Shown one piece after another: positions 17,324 through 28,402 of a stretch of 64,000 nucleotides of DNA (positions are counted from its first letter, which is position 1; each line of letters begins with the position of its first letter). The position numbers were made by a program, and so were the translations under genes. The DNA is taken from the NCBI RefSeq assembly GCF_014641195.1, contig NZ_BMHQ01000008.1:1-64000 (forward strand), in the 5' to 3' direction. This stretch comes from Marinithermofilum abyssi (GTDB taxonomy: Bacteria; Bacillota; Bacilli; Thermoactinomycetales; DSM-45169). A model generated the notes under the pieces. That model saw only the letters and a list, made by a program, of their open reading frames with translations, did no database searches and was not told the DNA's origin.

Positions 17324-18634
17324 TTACTTGATAAACCCTTTATAGTGGCGCTTGATCAGTTGGCTTTCGATGGTCTTCATCGTTTCCAAAGCCACCCCGA
17401 CCACGATCAGCAGAGAGGTTCCGCCGATCTGCACCGACTGCGGCAATCCGGCAATCGATGTGAAGAACACAGGCAGGATCGAGACGGCAGCCAGGAACAA
17501 GGCTCCGGCCAAAGTGATTCGGTTCATCACCTTCGTCAAAAACATCGTCGTGTTCTTACCCGGTCGAATCCCCGGGATATAACCGCCGTTCTTCTTCATC
17601 TGATCCGAAAGCTGCACCGGGTTGATCTGCACAAACGTGTAAAAATAGGTGAACCCGATGATCAGCAGAATATAAAGCGCCATGCCGATGGGAGCACTGT
17701 ACTGGAAGTTGGCGATAATCCAATCCGCAACAGGTGCTCCCTTCCAGAAACTCGCGATGGTTGTCGGGAAGATCAACAGGGACATCGCGAAGATCACGGG
17801 AATCACCCCGGCGGCATTCACTTTCATCGGAATGTGGGTGGATTGCCCACCGAACATTTTCCGACCCACGACACGCTTGGCGTATTGCACCGGAATCTTC
17901 CGGACCCCTTGCTGAATGAAGATCACGCCAGCCACGATCAGAATCAGCGCAGCCACGATGATCACTATTTTGGCCACGTTCAGTGCCACTTGATCACCGG
18001 CTTTAGCAAACTCCGTCTCGTAAATCATTCCGGCTGCTTGGGGGATACCCGCAATGATCCCAGCAAAGATGAGAATGGAAATCCCGTTGCCGATGCCTTT
18101 ATCCGTGATCTGCTCACCCAACCACATCAGGAAAGCAGTTCCGGCAGTCAACGTGAGCGAAATCAGAGCAAAAGTGAAGAATCCCTTGTCTTCCAGAAAA
18201 CTGATGCCCATCGTAGCGCCAGCGTTTTCGAAGCCGATCGTCAAACCGATCGACTGAATCAAGGCCAGCACAATCGTACCATACCGTGTAACCTGTGCCA
18301 ACTTACGCCGTCCGACTTCCCCTTCTTTGGCCCACTGAGCAAATCTCGGAATCACATCCATCGTCAACAGCTGTACGATGATAGATGCCGTAATATACGG
18401 CATAATGCCCATCGCAAAGATGGAGAAGTTCAGGAACGCACCGCCGGAAAAGGCGTTGATCAAGCCAAACACCCCGCCGCCCGCTTGTTCCGCAAAGGTG
18501 TGCAGGGCTTCGTTGTTGGTGTTCGGTACCGGGATAAAGGTGCCGATCCGGAAAATGACCAACATGGCCAAAGTAAACAGGATGCGGCGCCGGAGATCCT
18601 CCACTTTAAAGATATTGCTCACGGTCTGAAACAT
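17324..18634 (-). CDS. secY: Preprotein translocase channel subunit SecY
   Basis: 436-residue pore protein of the Sec translocon with ten membrane helices. It starts [31 protein letters not shown] and has the plug region near GVFGLINAFSGGAFLNFSIFAMGIMPYI, plus cytosolic loops such as RVVGRKMFGGQSTHIPMKVN and GYIPGIRPGKNT. The start codon shares one base with the rplO stop (TGATG). Confidence 0.98.
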   Translation of the reverse strand: MFQTVSNIFKVEDLRRRILFTLAMLVIFRIGTFIPVPNTNNEALHTFAEQAGGGVFGLINAFSGGAFLNFSIFAMGIMPYITASIIVQLLTMDVIPRFAQWAKEGEVGRRKLAQVTRYGTIVLALIQSIGLTIGFENAGATMGISFLEDKGFFTFALISLTLTAGTAFLMWLGEQITDKGIGNGISILIFAGIIAGIPQAAGMIYETEFAKAGDQVALNVAKIVIIVAALILIVAGVIFIQQGVRKIPVQYAKRVVGRKMFGGQSTHIPMKVNAAGVIPVIFAMSLLIFPTTIASFWKGAPVADWIIANFQYSAPIGMALYILLIIGFTYFYTFVQINPVQLSDQMKKNGGYIPGIRPGKNTTMFLTKVMNRITLAGALFLAAVSILPVFFTSIAGLPQSVQIGGTSLLIVVGVALETMKTIESQLIKRHYKGFIK

Positions 18635-19074
18635 CAGAGCACCTCCGTCGTGCCGCCCGCATTCGCGATTTTCTCTTGTGCAGCGGAAGAGAACTTGTGC
18701 GCCTTGACCGTCAGTTTCACATTCACGTCACCATTGGCCAGCACTTTCAAGCCATCCTTCAAGTTCTTAATCACGCCGGTTTTCACGAGCAGTTCCGGGG
18801 TGACCACTGTGCCTTCCTCAAATCGATTCAGCGTATCCAGATTGACGATGGCGTACTCTTTCCGGTTCGGGTTGGTAAAACCGCGCTTCGGCAAACGACG
18901 GTACAGCGGGTTTTGACCCCCTTCAAAGCCCGGGCGCACACCACCGCCGGAACGGGCTTTTTGCCCTTTGTGTCCGCGACCGGAGGTTTTTCCGTTTCCG
19001 GAAGCCATACCCCGGCCCACACGGTTGCGTTTCTTACGGGAACCCGGTGCCGGTTTCAGTTCATGCAGCTTCAT
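18634..19074 (-). CDS. rplO: 50S ribosomal protein L15
   Basis: 146 residues. The Gly/Lys/Arg-rich N-terminus [44 protein letters not shown] is unmistakable (here quoted only in part of its length as a family block from residue 1 to 44 in the gene). L15 is a late assembly protein near the peptidyl transferase centre. Translational coupling to secY through a one-base overlap. Confidence 0.98.
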   Translation of the reverse strand: MKLHELKPAPGSRKKRNRVGRGMASGNGKTSGRGHKGQKARSGGGVRPGFEGGQNPLYRRLPKRGFTNPNRKEYAIVNLDTLNRFEEGTVVTPELLVKTGVIKNLKDGLKVLANGDVNVKLTVKAHKFSSAAQEKIANAGGTTEVL

Positions 19075-19110
19075 TACTTCGCACCTCCTCTACGAGTCTG
19101 CCTTTGAGGA

Positions 19111-19299
19111 TTACTCCTGTACTTCTTTCACTTCGACCAAGTGTTTCACTTGATTGATCATGCCGCGAATGGCCGGGCTGTCATTTTGGATCACGGTTTG
19201 TTCCCGCTTTTTCAGACCCAGGGTCCGCAGCGTAACCCGGTGTTTTTCCGGACGACCAATCATGCTCCGTTTGAGGGTGATGGCCAGTTTGTTCGCCAC
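19111..19299 (-). CDS. rpmD: 50S ribosomal protein L30
   Basis: 62 residues: [20 protein letters not shown], then a central block [23 protein letters not shown], the bacterial short form. It lies 13 bases after rpsE and 36 before rplO. Confidence 0.97.
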   Translation of the reverse strand: MANKLAITLKRSMIGRPEKHRVTLRTLGLKKREQTVIQNDSPAIRGMINQVKHLVEVKEVQE

Positions 19300-19312
19300 T
19301 TGTCATCCCTCC

Positions 19313-19807
19313 TTATCCTAACAGCTCTTCAACAGATTTTCCGCGCAGTTTGGCCACTTCTTCCGGGCGTTTCAAGCTTCGAATGCCTTCCAGGGTGGCC
19401 CGAACCATGTTGATCGGGTTGTTGGACCCGGTAGACTTCGTCAGAATGTCGCCCACACCGGCAACCGTCAGTACGTCACGCACCGCACCGCCGGCGATCA
19501 CACCGGTACCTTTGGAGGCGGGCTTCATCATCACGCGACCTGCACCGAAGCGTCCGATCACTTCGTGGGGAATGGTGGTTCCTTGCAGCGGGACGGTGAT
19601 CATGTTTTTCTTTGCTTCTTCCACGCCTTTGCGAATGGCTTCCGGCACTTCAGCCGCTTTACCGATGCCGAAGCCCACTTTACCTTTACCGTCACCGACG
19701 ACTACCAGCGCGCTGAAGCTGAACCGGCGACCACCTTTGACCACTTTGGCCACCCGGTTGATATTGACTACTTTTTCAATGTAGTCGTTCTGCTGCTCGT
19801 TACGCAT
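19313..19807 (-). CDS. rpsE: 30S ribosomal protein S5
   Basis: 164 residues. The RNA-binding domain has [32 protein letters not shown], followed by the [14 protein letters not shown] and [19 protein letters not shown] blocks. S5 acts in translational fidelity and mRNA unwinding at the entry channel. I start at ATG 19807 because AAAGGAGG lies about 8 bases upstream; the frame is open to 19828 but without a usable ribosome site. Confidence 0.97.
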   Translation of the reverse strand: MRNEQQNDYIEKVVNINRVAKVVKGGRRFSFSALVVVGDGKGKVGFGIGKAAEVPEAIRKGVEEAKKNMITVPLQGTTIPHEVIGRFGAGRVMMKPASKGTGVIAGGAVRDVLTVAGVGDILTKSTGSNNPINMVRATLEGIRSLKRPEEVAKLRGKSVEELLG

Positions 19808-19824
19808 GGCTCTACCTCCTTTGC

Positions 19825-20193
19825 TCAAAAGTCGAGACCTCCTTCGCGAGCACCCTCAGCCAACGCTTTGATGCGTCCGTGATAGAGATAACCGCCGCGG
19901 TCGAACACGACCTGTTTGATGCCTTTCTCCTGTGCCCGCTTGGCAATCAATTCTCCGACTTTCCGAGCCGCTTCTGCGTTGCCGCCGTAGATTCCGCTCT
20001 CTTTCAGCTCAGCATCCAGAGTGGAAGCAGAGGCCAAGGTTTGACCCGCCACATCGTCGATCAGCTGAGCGTAGATGTTTTTGGAAGAACGGAACACGTT
20101 CAGGCGGGGACGCGCTGCGGTTCCGAAGATCTTCTTACGAACCCGCAGATGACGGCGTTTCCGGCTTTTATTCCGGTCTTGTTTGCTGATCAT
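19825..20193 (-). CDS. rplR: 50S ribosomal protein L18
   Basis: 122 residues. Basic N-terminus [22 protein letters not shown] and the C-terminal block [27 protein letters not shown] are typical. L18 binds 5S rRNA in the central protuberance. Located between rplF and rpsE. Confidence 0.98.
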   Translation of the reverse strand: MISKQDRNKSRKRRHLRVRKKIFGTAARPRLNVFRSSKNIYAQLIDDVAGQTLASASTLDAELKESGIYGGNAEAARKVGELIAKRAQEKGIKQVVFDRGGYLYHGRIKALAEGAREGGLDF

Positions 20194-20223
20194 GCCGCTT
20201 TCACTCCCTTCCGTTCACCAGGA

Positions 20224-20760
20224 TTACTTACCGGTTTTACCTTCTTTGCGACGAATCCGCTCATCGCTGTATTTGATCCCTTTCCCTTTGTAGGGTTCCG
20301 GTTCGCGAATGGAACGGATATTGGCAGCTACAGCACCTACCCGTTCTTTGTCAATCCCTTTTACCACGATCTCGGTTTGAGAAGGCACATCCAGTTCAAT
20401 GCCCTCGATGGCATCCACTTCAACCGGATGGGAGTAGCCCACGTTCAGGACTACTTTGTTGCCTTTCTTTTGCGCACGGTAACCGACACCCACCAGTTCC
20501 AGCTTTTTGCTGAAGCCGTTGGTCACACCTTCCACCATGTTGGCGATCAGGGCGCGCATCGTTCCGTGCATAGCCCGGTGTTTCCGTGCATCGCTCGGCC
20601 GTTCAACCAGAATCTCGTTCTCTTCCACTTTCACCGCGATATCCGGGAGAATGTCGCGGGAGAGGGTGCCTTTCGGCCCTTTGACGCTGATCTTATCCCC
20701 GTCGATTTTCACTTCCACCCCGTTGGGGATGGCAATCGGTTTATTACCGATACGAGACAT
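20224..20760 (-). CDS. rplF: 50S ribosomal protein L6
   Basis: 178 residues with two homologous domains. [20 protein letters not shown] opens the protein and [24 protein letters not shown] closes it. Near the GTPase-associated region of the large subunit. A GGAGGTG-type site precedes the ATG. Confidence 0.98.
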   Translation of the reverse strand: MSRIGNKPIAIPNGVEVKIDGDKISVKGPKGTLSRDILPDIAVKVEENEILVERPSDARKHRAMHGTMRALIANMVEGVTNGFSKKLELVGVGYRAQKKGNKVVLNVGYSHPVEVDAIEGIELDVPSQTEIVVKGIDKERVGAVAANIRSIREPEPYKGKGIKYSDERIRRKEGKTGK

Positions 20761-20789
20761 GCTTTCACCTCCATCCTTCTCCGCCGGTA

Positions 20790-21188
20790 TTACCAGATGT
20801 AAGCCAGTACTTCTCCGCCCACTTTCGCTTTCCGTGCCTCGGCGTCGGTCATAACGCCTTTGGAAGTGGACAGGATAGCAATGCCGAGACCCCGCAGCAC
20901 CCGCGGGATTTCCGTGCTTTTCGTATAAACGCGCAAGCCCGGTTTGCTGATCCGTTTCAGTCCGGTGATCACCCGCTCGTTGTTCTGTCCGTACTTCAGG
21001 AAGATGCGAATGATCCCTTGTTTGCCGTCATCGATAAATTCCGCATCGCGGATGAAGCCTTCCCGCTTCAGGATTTCGGCGATTTCCCGTTTCAGCTTGG
21101 AAGCGGGAACTTCCAGGCTTTCGTGGCGTACGAGGTTGGCGTTACGAATACGGGTCAGCATGTCAGCAATCGGGTCAGTCATCACCAT
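20790..21188 (-). CDS. rpsH: 30S ribosomal protein S8
   Basis: 132 residues, starting [18 protein letters not shown] as in B. subtilis and ending with the RNA-contacting block [25 protein letters not shown] then [10 protein letters not shown]8 organises the central domain of 16S rRNA and in some bacteria represses the spc operon. GGAGGG lies 7 bases before the ATG. Confidence 0.98.
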   Translation of the reverse strand: MVMTDPIADMLTRIRNANLVRHESLEVPASKLKREIAEILKREGFIRDAEFIDDGKQGIIRIFLKYGQNNERVITGLKRISKPGLRVYTKSTEIPRVLRGLGIAILSTSKGVMTDAEARKAKVGGEVLAYIW

Positions 21189-21216
21189 GCACGTTCCCTC
21201 CTTTCACAAGTCGCGA

Positions 21217-21402
21217 TTACCAGCTCGCTTTTTTCACACCGGGAATCTGCCCTTTGTAGGCCAATTCGCGGAAACAAATCCGGCAGAGGCGGAACTTCCG
21301 AATCACGGAATGCGGACGGCCGCACCGCTCGCACCGGGTGTACGCACGCACTTGGTATTTCGGCTTGCGTTTCGCTTTGGCGATCATCGATTTCTTGGCC
21401 AA
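21217..21402 (-). CDS. rpsZ: 30S ribosomal protein S14, type Z (zinc form)
   Basis: 61 residues, the short zinc-binding form of S14. Zinc ligands are two CxxC pairs in [22 protein letters not shown]. The longer zinc-independent paralogue does not occur in this window. Placed between rplE and rpsH as in other Firmicutes. Confidence 0.97.
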   Translation of the reverse strand: MAKKSMIAKAKRKPKYQVRAYTRCERCGRPHSVIRKFRLCRICFRELAYKGQIPGVKKASW

Positions 21403-21437
21403 CGGATTCCCTCCTTTTCATGATGGTCAAAATCAGA

Positions 21438-21983
21438 TTACTGCTTCCGGAAAGGCATACCCATTTGCGTTAGCAGTTCACGGGCTTCCTCGTCCGTATT
21501 GGCAGTGGTGACGATAATGATGTCCATTCCGCGCACTTTATCCACTTTGTCATACTCGATTTCCGGGAAAACGAGCTGCTCCTTCAGGCCCAGCGTGTAG
21601 TTGCCGCGACCGTCGAAGGACTTCGGAGAAACCCCGCGAAAGTCGCGCACACGCGGCAGAGCTACGTTGATCAATTTGTCCAGGAAGTGGTACATCCGCT
21701 CGCCGCGCAGGGTCACTTTGCAGCCGATCGGCATTCCTTCCCGCAGTTTGAAGCCGGCGATGGATTTTTTGGCCCGGGTAATCACCGGTTTTTGACCGGA
21801 AATCAAGGTCAGGTCCTCCACCGCACCGTCCAGGGCTTTCGGGTTTTGCACCGCTTCACCCACGCCCATGTTGATGACGATCTTTTCGATCTTCGGCACT
21901 TGCATCGGAGATTTGTACTCAAACTTTTTCATCAATGCCGGAGTGATCTCGTCTTTGTATTTCTCTTTGATTCGGAGACTCAT
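21438..21983 (-). CDS. rplE: 50S ribosomal protein L5
   Basis: 181 residues. Blocks [43 protein letters not shown] and [23 protein letters not shown] are family-typical. L5 binds 5S rRNA and touches the P-site tRNA. 29 bases downstream of rplX. Confidence 0.98.
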   Translation of the reverse strand: MSLRIKEKYKDEITPALMKKFEYKSPMQVPKIEKIVINMGVGEAVQNPKALDGAVEDLTLISGQKPVITRAKKSIAGFKLREGMPIGCKVTLRGERMYHFLDKLINVALPRVRDFRGVSPKSFDGRGNYTLGLKEQLVFPEIEYDKVDKVRGMDIIIVTTANTDEEARELLTQMGMPFRKQ

Positions 21984-22012
21984 GCCAACGTTCCTCCTTT
22001 CCTAGCAGGCTG

Positions 22013-22384
22013 TCAGTCCAGGATCTCGCCGGACTTTTTCGCAAAGCGGACTTTCACTTCTTTGCCGCCTTTTTCCACAAACTTGTAACCCACACGGGTC
22101 GGTTCTTTCGTTTTCGGGTCTTCCAACATCAGGTTGGAGACATGGATCGGGGCTTCCTGTTCGATGATGCCCCCTTGCGGGTTGTCCTGGGAAGGACGGG
22201 TGTGTTTCTTTACCATGTTGACGCCTTCCACCAGTGCCCGCTGCTCTTTCGGGAACACTTTCAGAACACGCCCTTTGGTGTACACCTTGTTCCCGTTCTT
22301 GTCTTTGGTCGGGGCTTCTTTCCCGCGCATCACGATCACGGTGTCGCCTTTTTTGATGTGCAACTTGTTCGGACGCTTGCTCAT
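22013..22384 (-). CDS. rplX: 50S ribosomal protein L24
   Basis: 123 residues, longer than the about 103 of B. subtilis because of inserted loops ([14 protein letters not shown] in the KOW region and [18 protein letters not shown] near the end). KOW motif [12 protein letters not shown] opens the protein; [18 protein letters not shown] is the family core. L24 is one of the assembly initiators of the 50S subunit. The ATG at 22384 is 8 bases after AAGGAGGT. Confidence 0.96.
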   Translation of the reverse strand: MSKRPNKLHIKKGDTVIVMRGKEAPTKDKNGNKVYTKGRVLKVFPKEQRALVEGVNMVKKHTRPSQDNPQGGIIEQEAPIHVSNLMLEDPKTKEPTRVGYKFVEKGGKEVKVRFAKKSGEILD

Positions 22385-22426
22385 GCTCGGCACCTCCTTA
22401 CTCAGCGAAATCCCATTCGCAACCCG

Positions 22427-22795
22427 TTAAAGTACTTCCGGTGCGAGAGAGATGATTTTCATGAAATCTTTTTCCCGTAGTTCACGAGCCACCGGTCCGA
22501 AGATCCGGGTACCCCGGGGGCTTTTGTCATCACGAATCACCACAGCGGCGTTTTCGTCAAAACGAATGTAGGAACCATCCGGACGACGGGTCGGACGAGT
22601 CGTGCGTACAATCACGCACTTCACAACGTCCCCCTTCTTGACAACGCCACCGGGTGTTGCTTGTTTCACGGAAGCCACAATCACATCACCAATACCGGCG
22701 AATTTCCGCTTCGATCCACCCAGTACCTTGATGCACATCAGTTCCTTTGCTCCGGAGTTATCAGCAGCACGAAGGCGGCTTTCTGCTTGAATCAT
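22427..22795 (-). CDS. rplN: 50S ribosomal protein L14
   Basis: 122 residues beginning [32 protein letters not shown]. Blocks [25 protein letters not shown] and the ending [11 protein letters not shown] are invariant in bacteria. L14 forms an intersubunit bridge. Confidence 0.98.
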   Translation of the reverse strand: MIQAESRLRAADNSGAKELMCIKVLGGSKRKFAGIGDVIVASVKQATPGGVVKKGDVVKCVIVRTTRPTRRPDGSYIRFDENAAVVIRDDKSPRGTRIFGPVARELREKDFMKIISLAPEVL

Positions 22796-22827
22796 GGTTC
22801 TCCCTCCTTCCGCCAGTCCGTCTCAGG

Positions 22828-23091
22828 TTAGATAATGACGGCTTCTTCGACGATTTCAACCAGACGCCAACGCTTGTCTTTGGACAGCGGACGCGTTTCC
22901 ATGATTTTTACGATGTCGCCCTTTTTGGCTTGGTTGTTTTCGTCATGAGCTTTGAACTTTTTGCTGTATTTCACGCGCTTGCCGTACAGAGGATCCTTTT
23001 TGTAGGTCTCCACCGCGACAACGATCGTTTTGTCCATCTTATCGCTGACAACTTTGCCGACGCGTACTTTCCGCATGTTGCGCTCGCTCAT
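22828..23091 (-). CDS. rpsQ: 30S ribosomal protein S17
   Basis: 87 residues, an OB-fold protein with [22 protein letters not shown] near the start and [22 protein letters not shown] later. Its ATG overlaps the rpmC stop by four bases. Confidence 0.98.
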   Translation of the reverse strand: MSERNMRKVRVGKVVSDKMDKTIVVAVETYKKDPLYGKRVKYSKKFKAHDENNQAKKGDIVKIMETRPLSKDKRWRLVEIVEEAVII

Positions 23092-23300
23092 GCCTGGTTC
23101 CTCCTTTCAATCCCCAGTTCGCGCTCCCGAATCACCGTTTTGGCACGGGCGATGTCTTTGCGAACCTGGCGAATCCGGGACGGATTGTCCAGTTGCCCGG
23201 TGGCTGCCTGGAACCGGAGGTTAAAAAGCTCTTCTTTCAGCGACGCGATTTTCTGTTCGATCTCTGCGGTGGTCATTTCCATCAGCTCTTTAGCTTTCAT
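23088..23300 (-). CDS. rpmC: 50S ribosomal protein L29
   Basis: 70 residues, two helices: [20 protein letters not shown] and [36 protein letters not shown] as the family core. L29 lies beside the exit tunnel. I take ATG 23300 rather than the in-frame upstream codon because the family starts there; it overlaps the end of rplP by 11 bases and rpsQ by 4. Confidence 0.96.
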   Translation of the reverse strand: MKAKELMEMTTAEIEQKIASLKEELFNLRFQAATGQLDNPSRIRQVRKDIARAKTVIRERELGIERRNQA

Positions 23301-23721
23301 CGGCCCCACCCGCTTCTTCTCGAATTACAAATTTGGTTTTGATCGGCAGTTTGTTGGCAGCGAGACGCATCGCTTCACGCGCTACGTGCTCCGGTACACC
23401 TGCCAGTTCAAACAGGATCTTACCCGGTTTTACAACGGCCACCCATTTTTCAGGGGAACCTTTACCACTACCCATCCGTACCTCGAGAGGCTTTTGAGTA
23501 ATCGGTTTATCCGGGAAGATCTTGATCCACACTTTACCTCCCCGTTTGATGTAACGGGTCATCGCAATACGTGCCGCTTCGATTTGCCGGTTGGTGATCC
23601 AAGACGGCTCCAGCGCTTGTAACCCGTATTCACCGAAAGCGACTTCGGTGCCGCCTTTGGCCCGGCCTCTCATGCGGCCGCGATGCTCTTTACGAAACTT
23701 CGTCCGTTTCGGCATCAACAT
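23290..23721 (-). CDS. rplP: 50S ribosomal protein L16
   Basis: 143 residues with [19 protein letters not shown] and [40 protein letters not shown]16 contacts the A-site tRNA region. I start at the first Met, matching MLLPKR in B. subtilis, with GGAGGT 8 bases upstream. It begins 2 bases after the rpsC stop. Confidence 0.98.
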   Translation of the reverse strand: MLMPKRTKFRKEHRGRMRGRAKGGTEVAFGEYGLQALEPSWITNRQIEAARIAMTRYIKRGGKVWIKIFPDKPITQKPLEVRMGSGKGSPEKWVAVVKPGKILFELAGVPEHVAREAMRLAANKLPIKTKFVIREEAGGADES

Positions 23722-23723
23722 GA

Positions 23724-24383
23724 TTACTTACCTCCTTCCGCGTCTCCCTTTTTCTTCGTCGGGAGTACTTCACCGCGGTAGATCCACACTTTTACACCGA
23801 TCCGTCCATATGTGGTGTGGGCTTCCGCAGTACCGTAGTCAATGTCTGCACGCAGGGTGTGCAACGGCACAGTTCCTTCGTTGTATCCTTCCGTACGGGC
23901 AATGTCAGCACCGCCCAGACGGCCGCTCACTTGCGTCCGCACCCCTTTGGCGCCGGCACGCAGCGTCCGTTGGATGGTTTGTTTCATCGCGCGGCGGAAA
24001 GAAATCCGACGCTCCAATTGTTGTGCGATGTTTTCCGCCACCAGACGTGCGTCCAGTTCCGGATTCTTGATTTCGCTGATGTTGATGTGTACTTTCTTGC
24101 CGGTCAGCTTGGTCAGCTCTTTGCGCAGGGCTTCCACTTCGGAACCGCCTTTCCCGATTACCATGCCCGGCTTAGCGGTATGGATGGTCAGGTTGACGCG
24201 GTTGGCGGCCCGCTCGATTTCCACGGTGGAAACGGCTGCGTCTTTTAAACGCTTCGCGAGGTATTCGCGGATTTCGATGTCTTCATGCAGCATGTCAGCG
24301 TAGTCTTTTCCGCCGAACCACTTGGATTCCCAATCGCGGATCACGCCGACGCGCAGCCCTACCGGGTTTACCTTTTGACCCAT
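23724..24383 (-). CDS. rpsC: 30S ribosomal protein S3
   Basis: 219 residues. N-terminus [25 protein letters not shown] domain containing [18 protein letters not shown], and the C-terminal mRNA entry domain with [31 protein letters not shown]. Lies 13 bases after rplV. Confidence 0.98.
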   Translation of the reverse strand: MGQKVNPVGLRVGVIRDWESKWFGGKDYADMLHEDIEIREYLAKRLKDAAVSTVEIERAANRVNLTIHTAKPGMVIGKGGSEVEALRKELTKLTGKKVHINISEIKNPELDARLVAENIAQQLERRISFRRAMKQTIQRTLRAGAKGVRTQVSGRLGGADIARTEGYNEGTVPLHTLRADIDYGTAEAHTTYGRIGVKVWIYRGEVLPTKKKGDAEGGK

Positions 24384-24396
24384 CAGCTATCCCTCC

Positions 24397-24747
24397 TTAT
24401 TTTTCAGCTACGACCACCGTAATGTGGCTGGTCCGTTTGTTGATCCGGCTGGCACGTCCCATGGCACGGGGACGGAACCGTTTCATGGTCGGTCCTTCAT
24501 CCACCACGGCTGTCTTTACCACAAGGTTTTGCGGATCCAGTTCGTTGTTGTGTTCCGCGTTGGCGATGGCAGAACGCAGGACTTTCTCAATAATCGGCGA
24601 AGCTGCTTTCGGCGTGTACCGCAGGATGGCCAGTGCTTCTGCCACGGATTTGCCGCGGATCAGGTCGATCACCAGGCGTGCCTTGCGGGGTGCAATCCGC
24701 ACGTAACGTGCTACAGCTTTCGCTTCTTTTGCCCGAGTCGCTTCCAT
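24397..24747 (-). CDS. rplV: 50S ribosomal protein L22
   Basis: 116 residues. [27 protein letters not shown] and the long beta-hairpin region ending [26 protein letters not shown] that lines the exit tunnel are intact. ATG 24747 is preceded by GAGGAGGG at 6 bases. Confidence 0.98.
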   Translation of the reverse strand: MEATRAKEAKAVARYVRIAPRKARLVIDLIRGKSVAEALAILRYTPKAASPIIEKVLRSAIANAEHNNELDPQNLVVKTAVVDEGPTMKRFRPRAMGRASRINKRTSHITVVVAEK

Positions 24748-24783
24748 CTTTCGCCCTCCTCTCATGTCAGCCTAAACCGAAAC

Positions 24784-25065
24784 TTATTTCCGCTTCGTCT
24801 TCTTGTCGTCCCCGGCGTGACCGCGAAAGGTCCGAGTCGGAACGAATTCGCCCAGCTTATGACCCACCATGTCTTCGGTGATGTACACCGGCACGTGCTT
24901 CCGTCCATCATGCACCGCAATGGTGTGACCGATGAATTCGGGGAAAATGGTGGAACGACGGGACCAGGTCTTGATGACCTTCTTGTCGTTCTTTTCATTC
25001 AGCACCCGGACTTTTTTCAGCAGATGTTCGTCTGCGAAAGGTCCTTTTTTCAGGCTGCGAGCCAT
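24784..25065 (-). CDS. rpsS: 30S ribosomal protein S19
   Basis: 93 residues: [45 protein letters not shown], and [23 protein letters not shown]19 is in the 30S head beside S13. Confidence 0.98.
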   Translation of the reverse strand: MARSLKKGPFADEHLLKKVRVLNEKNDKKVIKTWSRRSTIFPEFIGHTIAVHDGRKHVPVYITEDMVGHKLGEFVPTRTFRGHAGDDKKTKRK

Positions 25066-25110
25066 GCATTCAACCCCCCTTCAGTCTTTGCTGAGTATAA
25101 CCGGTGTTTA

Positions 25111-25941
25111 TTACTTCTTGCGACGACGCACGATATATTTATCGGACGGTTTGTTTTTCTTCCGGGTTTTGTATCCGAGGGTCGGTTTGCCCCAAGGCGT
25201 AACCGGAGATTTCCGACCGATCGGCGCACGACCTTCACCACCGCCGTGGGGGTGATCAGACGGGTTCATCACAGAACCGCGAACCGTCGGGCGAACGCCT
25301 TTCCAGCGGGAACGTCCGGCTTTCCCGATGTTGATCAGCTCGTGATCCAGGTTGCCCACTTGACCCAAGGTAGCGCGGCATTCGCGACGTACCATGCGGG
25401 TTTCGCCAGAAGTCAGACGAATGATGGCATACTTACCGTCTTTCCCGAGCAATTGCGCAGAAGCACCGGCAGCGCGCACCATTTTGCCGCCTGCACCCGG
25501 CTTCAGCTCGATGTTGTGAATGGTGGAACCCACCGGAATGTTTTCGAGCGGCAGGGCGTTCCCCACTTTGATGTCCGCTTGCGGGCCGGACTCGATGGTG
25601 TCGCCCACTTTCAGCCCATGAGGATGCAGGATGTAACGTTTTTCACCGTCTGCGTAGTGAATCAGAGCGATGTTGGCAGAACGGTTGGGATCGTATTCGA
25701 TGGTGGCAACTTTGCCGGGAATGCCGTCTTTGTTCCGTTTGAAGTCGATAATGCGGTATTTCCGCTTATGACCGCCGCCTTTGTGACGGGTGGTGATCCG
25801 ACCTTGGTTGTTCCGACCGGATTTCTTTTGCAGGCTGGTCGTCAGGGATTTCTCCGGCGTAGTCGCGGTGATCTCTTCAAAAGTAGAGACCGTCATTTGC
25901 CGGCGACCCGGAGAGGTCGGTTTAAAATGCTTGATACCCAT
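25111..25941 (-). CDS. rplB: 50S ribosomal protein L2
   Basis: 276 residues, full length. The C-terminal core [31 protein letters not shown] includes the conserved histidine near the peptidyl transferase centre. L2 is required for subunit association and peptide-bond activity. Confidence 0.98.
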   Translation of the reverse strand: MGIKHFKPTSPGRRQMTVSTFEEITATTPEKSLTTSLQKKSGRNNQGRITTRHKGGGHKRKYRIIDFKRNKDGIPGKVATIEYDPNRSANIALIHYADGEKRYILHPHGLKVGDTIESGPQADIKVGNALPLENIPVGSTIHNIELKPGAGGKMVRAAGASAQLLGKDGKYAIIRLTSGETRMVRRECRATLGQVGNLDHELINIGKAGRSRWKGVRPTVRGSVMNPSDHPHGGGEGRAPIGRKSPVTPWGKPTLGYKTRKKNKPSDKYIVRRRKK

Positions 25942-25971
25942 GTGCTGTTCCCTCCTTTTCTTCGGAAGTCA

Positions 25972-26259
25972 TCAGGCTTCGAAGATTTCGATGCTTTTGC
26001 TGTCGTCCGTCAGTTGAACGATCGCTTTTTTACGGTTGGAAGTGAACCCTTGGTAACGGCCAAAACGCTTCTTCTTGCCTTTTACGTTGATGGTGTTCAC
26101 TTTCGCCACTTTCACACCGAAGATTTGCTCTACGGCTTGCTTGATTTCCGTTTTGTTCGCCCGTTTATCCACCTCGAAAACGTACTTTTTCTCCTCCATG
26201 AGGTCGGTGGATTTCTCCGTCACCAACGGGCGCCGGATGATGTCGCGGGGATCTTTCAT
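25972..26259 (-). CDS. rplW: 50S ribosomal protein L23
   Basis: 95 residues. [36 protein letters not shown] and the glycine/lysine-rich loop [24 protein letters not shown] are typical. L23 at the tunnel exit docks trigger factor and SRP. Its ATG overlaps the rplD stop by four bases. Confidence 0.98.
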   Translation of the reverse strand: MKDPRDIIRRPLVTEKSTDLMEEKKYVFEVDKRANKTEIKQAVEQIFGVKVAKVNTINVKGKKKRFGRYQGFTSNRKKAIVQLTDDSKSIEIFEA

Positions 26260-26882
26260 TGCCCGAGCACCTCCTCTACGCGGGAGACCGCATCCCGGGT
26301 GATGATGAGCTTGTCGTGATTCAGCACGTCCAGTACGTTCAGGCCGTCGGCTTTCACGAATTTCACTCCGGGGATGTTCCGCGCGGACAGGGCCACGTTC
26401 TCATCAAAGTCCTGGGTGACAACCAGCGCTTTGCGTTCAGCGTTCAGGTTGTTCAGCACCTTCACCATTTCTTTGGTTTTCGGTTGCTCCAGGGTCAGTT
26501 TGTCCAGCACCACCAGGTTCTCCTCTTTCACTTTGGAAGACAGAGCCGAGCGGATCGCCAGACGGCGTACTTTTTTCGGCAGTTTGTAAGCGTAGCTGCG
26601 CGGTGTCGGACCGAACACTACACCACCGCCTACCCAGATCGGGGAACGGATGCTGCCATGACGCGCACGTCCCGTCCCTTTTTGTCTCCACGGCTTGCGT
26701 CCGCCGCCGCTTACGGCCGAACGGTTTTTCACGGCATGGGTTCCACGGCGTTGGGAAGCTTGCTGCATCACAACGGCGTCGTGCAGAACCGCTTCATTGG
26801 GCTCGATGCCGAATACGGATTCGGACAGTTCGATTTCGCCCACTTGGCTGCCGTTCATGTCCACAACATTAACTTTAGGCAT
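26256..26882 (-). CDS. rplD: 50S ribosomal protein L4
   Basis: 208 residues. [37 protein letters not shown] (a tunnel-lining extended loop) is diagnostic. L4 also regulates the S10 operon in gammaproteobacteria; no such leader is evident here. Confidence 0.98.
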   Translation of the reverse strand: MPKVNVVDMNGSQVGEIELSESVFGIEPNEAVLHDAVVMQQASQRRGTHAVKNRSAVSGGGRKPWRQKGTGRARHGSIRSPIWVGGGVVFGPTPRSYAYKLPKKVRRLAIRSALSSKVKEENLVVLDKLTLEQPKTKEMVKVLNNLNAERKALVVTQDFDENVALSARNIPGVKFVKADGLNVLDVLNHDKLIITRDAVSRVEEVLGQ

Positions 26883-26908
26883 GACGTCTCCTCCCTTCCC
26901 GGTAAATG

Positions 26909-27535
26909 TTACCGACTTTTGACTGCAGACTTGATAACGACGAAGCTGTTTTTCGGACCCGGGATCGAACCTTTCACCAGGATCAGGTTCTTTTCAGGAT
27001 CCACTTTGACGATTTTCAGGTTTTGGACGGTTACCTTGTCAGAGCCCATGCGTCCAGGCAAGGTTTGCCCTTTGAACACCCGCATCGGGTCGATGGCACC
27101 CAAGGAACCAGGACGACGATGATAGCGGGAACCGTGGCTCATCGGCCCGCGGGCTTGGTTGTGCCGCTTGATCGCACCGGCAAAACCTTTCCCTTTCGAC
27201 GTGGCGGTGATATCCACCAGTTCACCTTCCGCGAACAAGTCCGCTTTTACTTCTTGTCCCAGTTCGTATTCCGCCGGGTTCATCCCGCGGATTTCCCGCA
27301 CGAACCGTTTCGGAGCAACACCGGCTTTTTTGGCGTGGCCTTTTTCCGGACGGTTGGCGCGGTGTTCTTTTTTGTCGAGGAAACCGAGCTGAACGGCTTC
27401 ATACCCGTCATTGGCATCCTCTTTCTTTTGCAAGACATTGCACGGACCGGCGTGGATCACAGTCACCGGGATAGCCGTGCCGTCTTCGGCAAACACCTGA
27501 GTCATCCCCAGTTTCTTACCGAGAATCCCTTTCAC
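26909..27535 (-). CDS. rplC: 50S ribosomal protein L3
   Basis: 208 residues beginning with GTG ([15 protein letters not shown]). AGGAGGT lies 7 bases upstream of this GTG; an earlier in-frame GTG at 27544 is inside the ribosome site. Core blocks [31 protein letters not shown] and [16 protein letters not shown] are intact. L3 is an assembly initiator of 50S. Confidence 0.97.
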   Translation of the reverse strand: MKGILGKKLGMTQVFAEDGTAIPVTVIHAGPCNVLQKKEDANDGYEAVQLGFLDKKEHRANRPEKGHAKKAGVAPKRFVREIRGMNPAEYELGQEVKADLFAEGELVDITATSKGKGFAGAIKRHNQARGPMSHGSRYHRRPGSLGAIDPMRVFKGQTLPGRMGSDKVTVQNLKIVKVDPEKNLILVKGSIPGPKNSFVVIKSAVKSR

Positions 27536-27574
27536 GTCGCACACCTCCTACCGGCAGTGTTGTGGTTTGTATCC

Positions 27575-27940
<366 letters not shown>

Positions 27941-28013
27941 TCACACCCATGGCAAAGGGGCCGGGTGTGTCGGCAACCTTCCGCATCATCGCGTCCAATG
28001 ACCAACATTCCTT

Positions 28014-28042
28014 ATTATATAGAACAACTAGAGCGGATGCAA
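28014..28042 (-). promoter_or_regulatory. S10 operon promoter (sigma-A)
   Basis: On the minus strand TTGCAT (28042-28037), 17-base spacer, perfect TATAAT (28019-28014). The -35 element lies in an 11-bp perfect inverted repeat (28030-28061), which could be an operator. Confidence 0.75.
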
Positions 28043-28061
28043 GCGAAATCGCATCCGCTCT
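28030..28061. repeat. Inverted repeat over the S10 promoter -35 region
   Basis: AGAGCGGATGC (28030-28040) and its exact complement (28051-28061) flank a 10-base centre. No T-run follows in either direction. It overlaps the -35 hexamer and part of the spacer. Confidence 0.8.
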
Positions 28062-28101
28062 GAGGTTTCTTATGCTGGCAAGGTTTGTCATCGTTGGTCG
28101 C

Positions 28102-28402
28102 TAAAAGACAGACCGCGTATAGTCTATCACAGGGTATGGGTAAGAAGCAAACCGTTCAGGAAAAAAATCCTCAGGGATCGAGGCGCTGTGATCATAGGTA
28201 ACCCTCTTTTGAAAATAGAAAGATTACCTTTCCCTATCCACGGGTACCAGCCACTGTTCCGGCTGCATCTCAGGCGCTTCGATGACGATCGCTGTCATGC
28301 CTGTCTCACTGCCGGATTCGTGCCCCTCTCCTGTCCAACCACCTCAAGGGCTACCGATTCGGCCAAGGTTTATCCTATTAGTTAGCCAACCTTTTTAATA
28401 GT
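28102..28402. other. Gene-free stretch between S10 promoter and amylase
   Basis: About 300 bases with no credible gene. The only structure I see is a short stem, GGTAA (28196-28200) with TTACC about 25 bases further on. It is a divergent intergenic region separating the ribosomal operon from the amylase gene. Confidence 0.5.

Noticed and set aside
17141-18916. A 591-codon plus-strand open frame opposite secY and rplO
   Set aside because: Antisense shadow of secY, whose membrane segments and family motifs are clear.
24424-26319. A 631-codon plus-strand open frame opposite rplV-rplW
   Set aside because: Antisense of several ribosomal protein genes; no ribosome site, no protein-like composition.
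28240-28265. A T-box-like GGTACC stretch upstream of the amylase
   Set aside because: On neither strand does it match AGGGTGGnACCGCG, and there is no following terminator.
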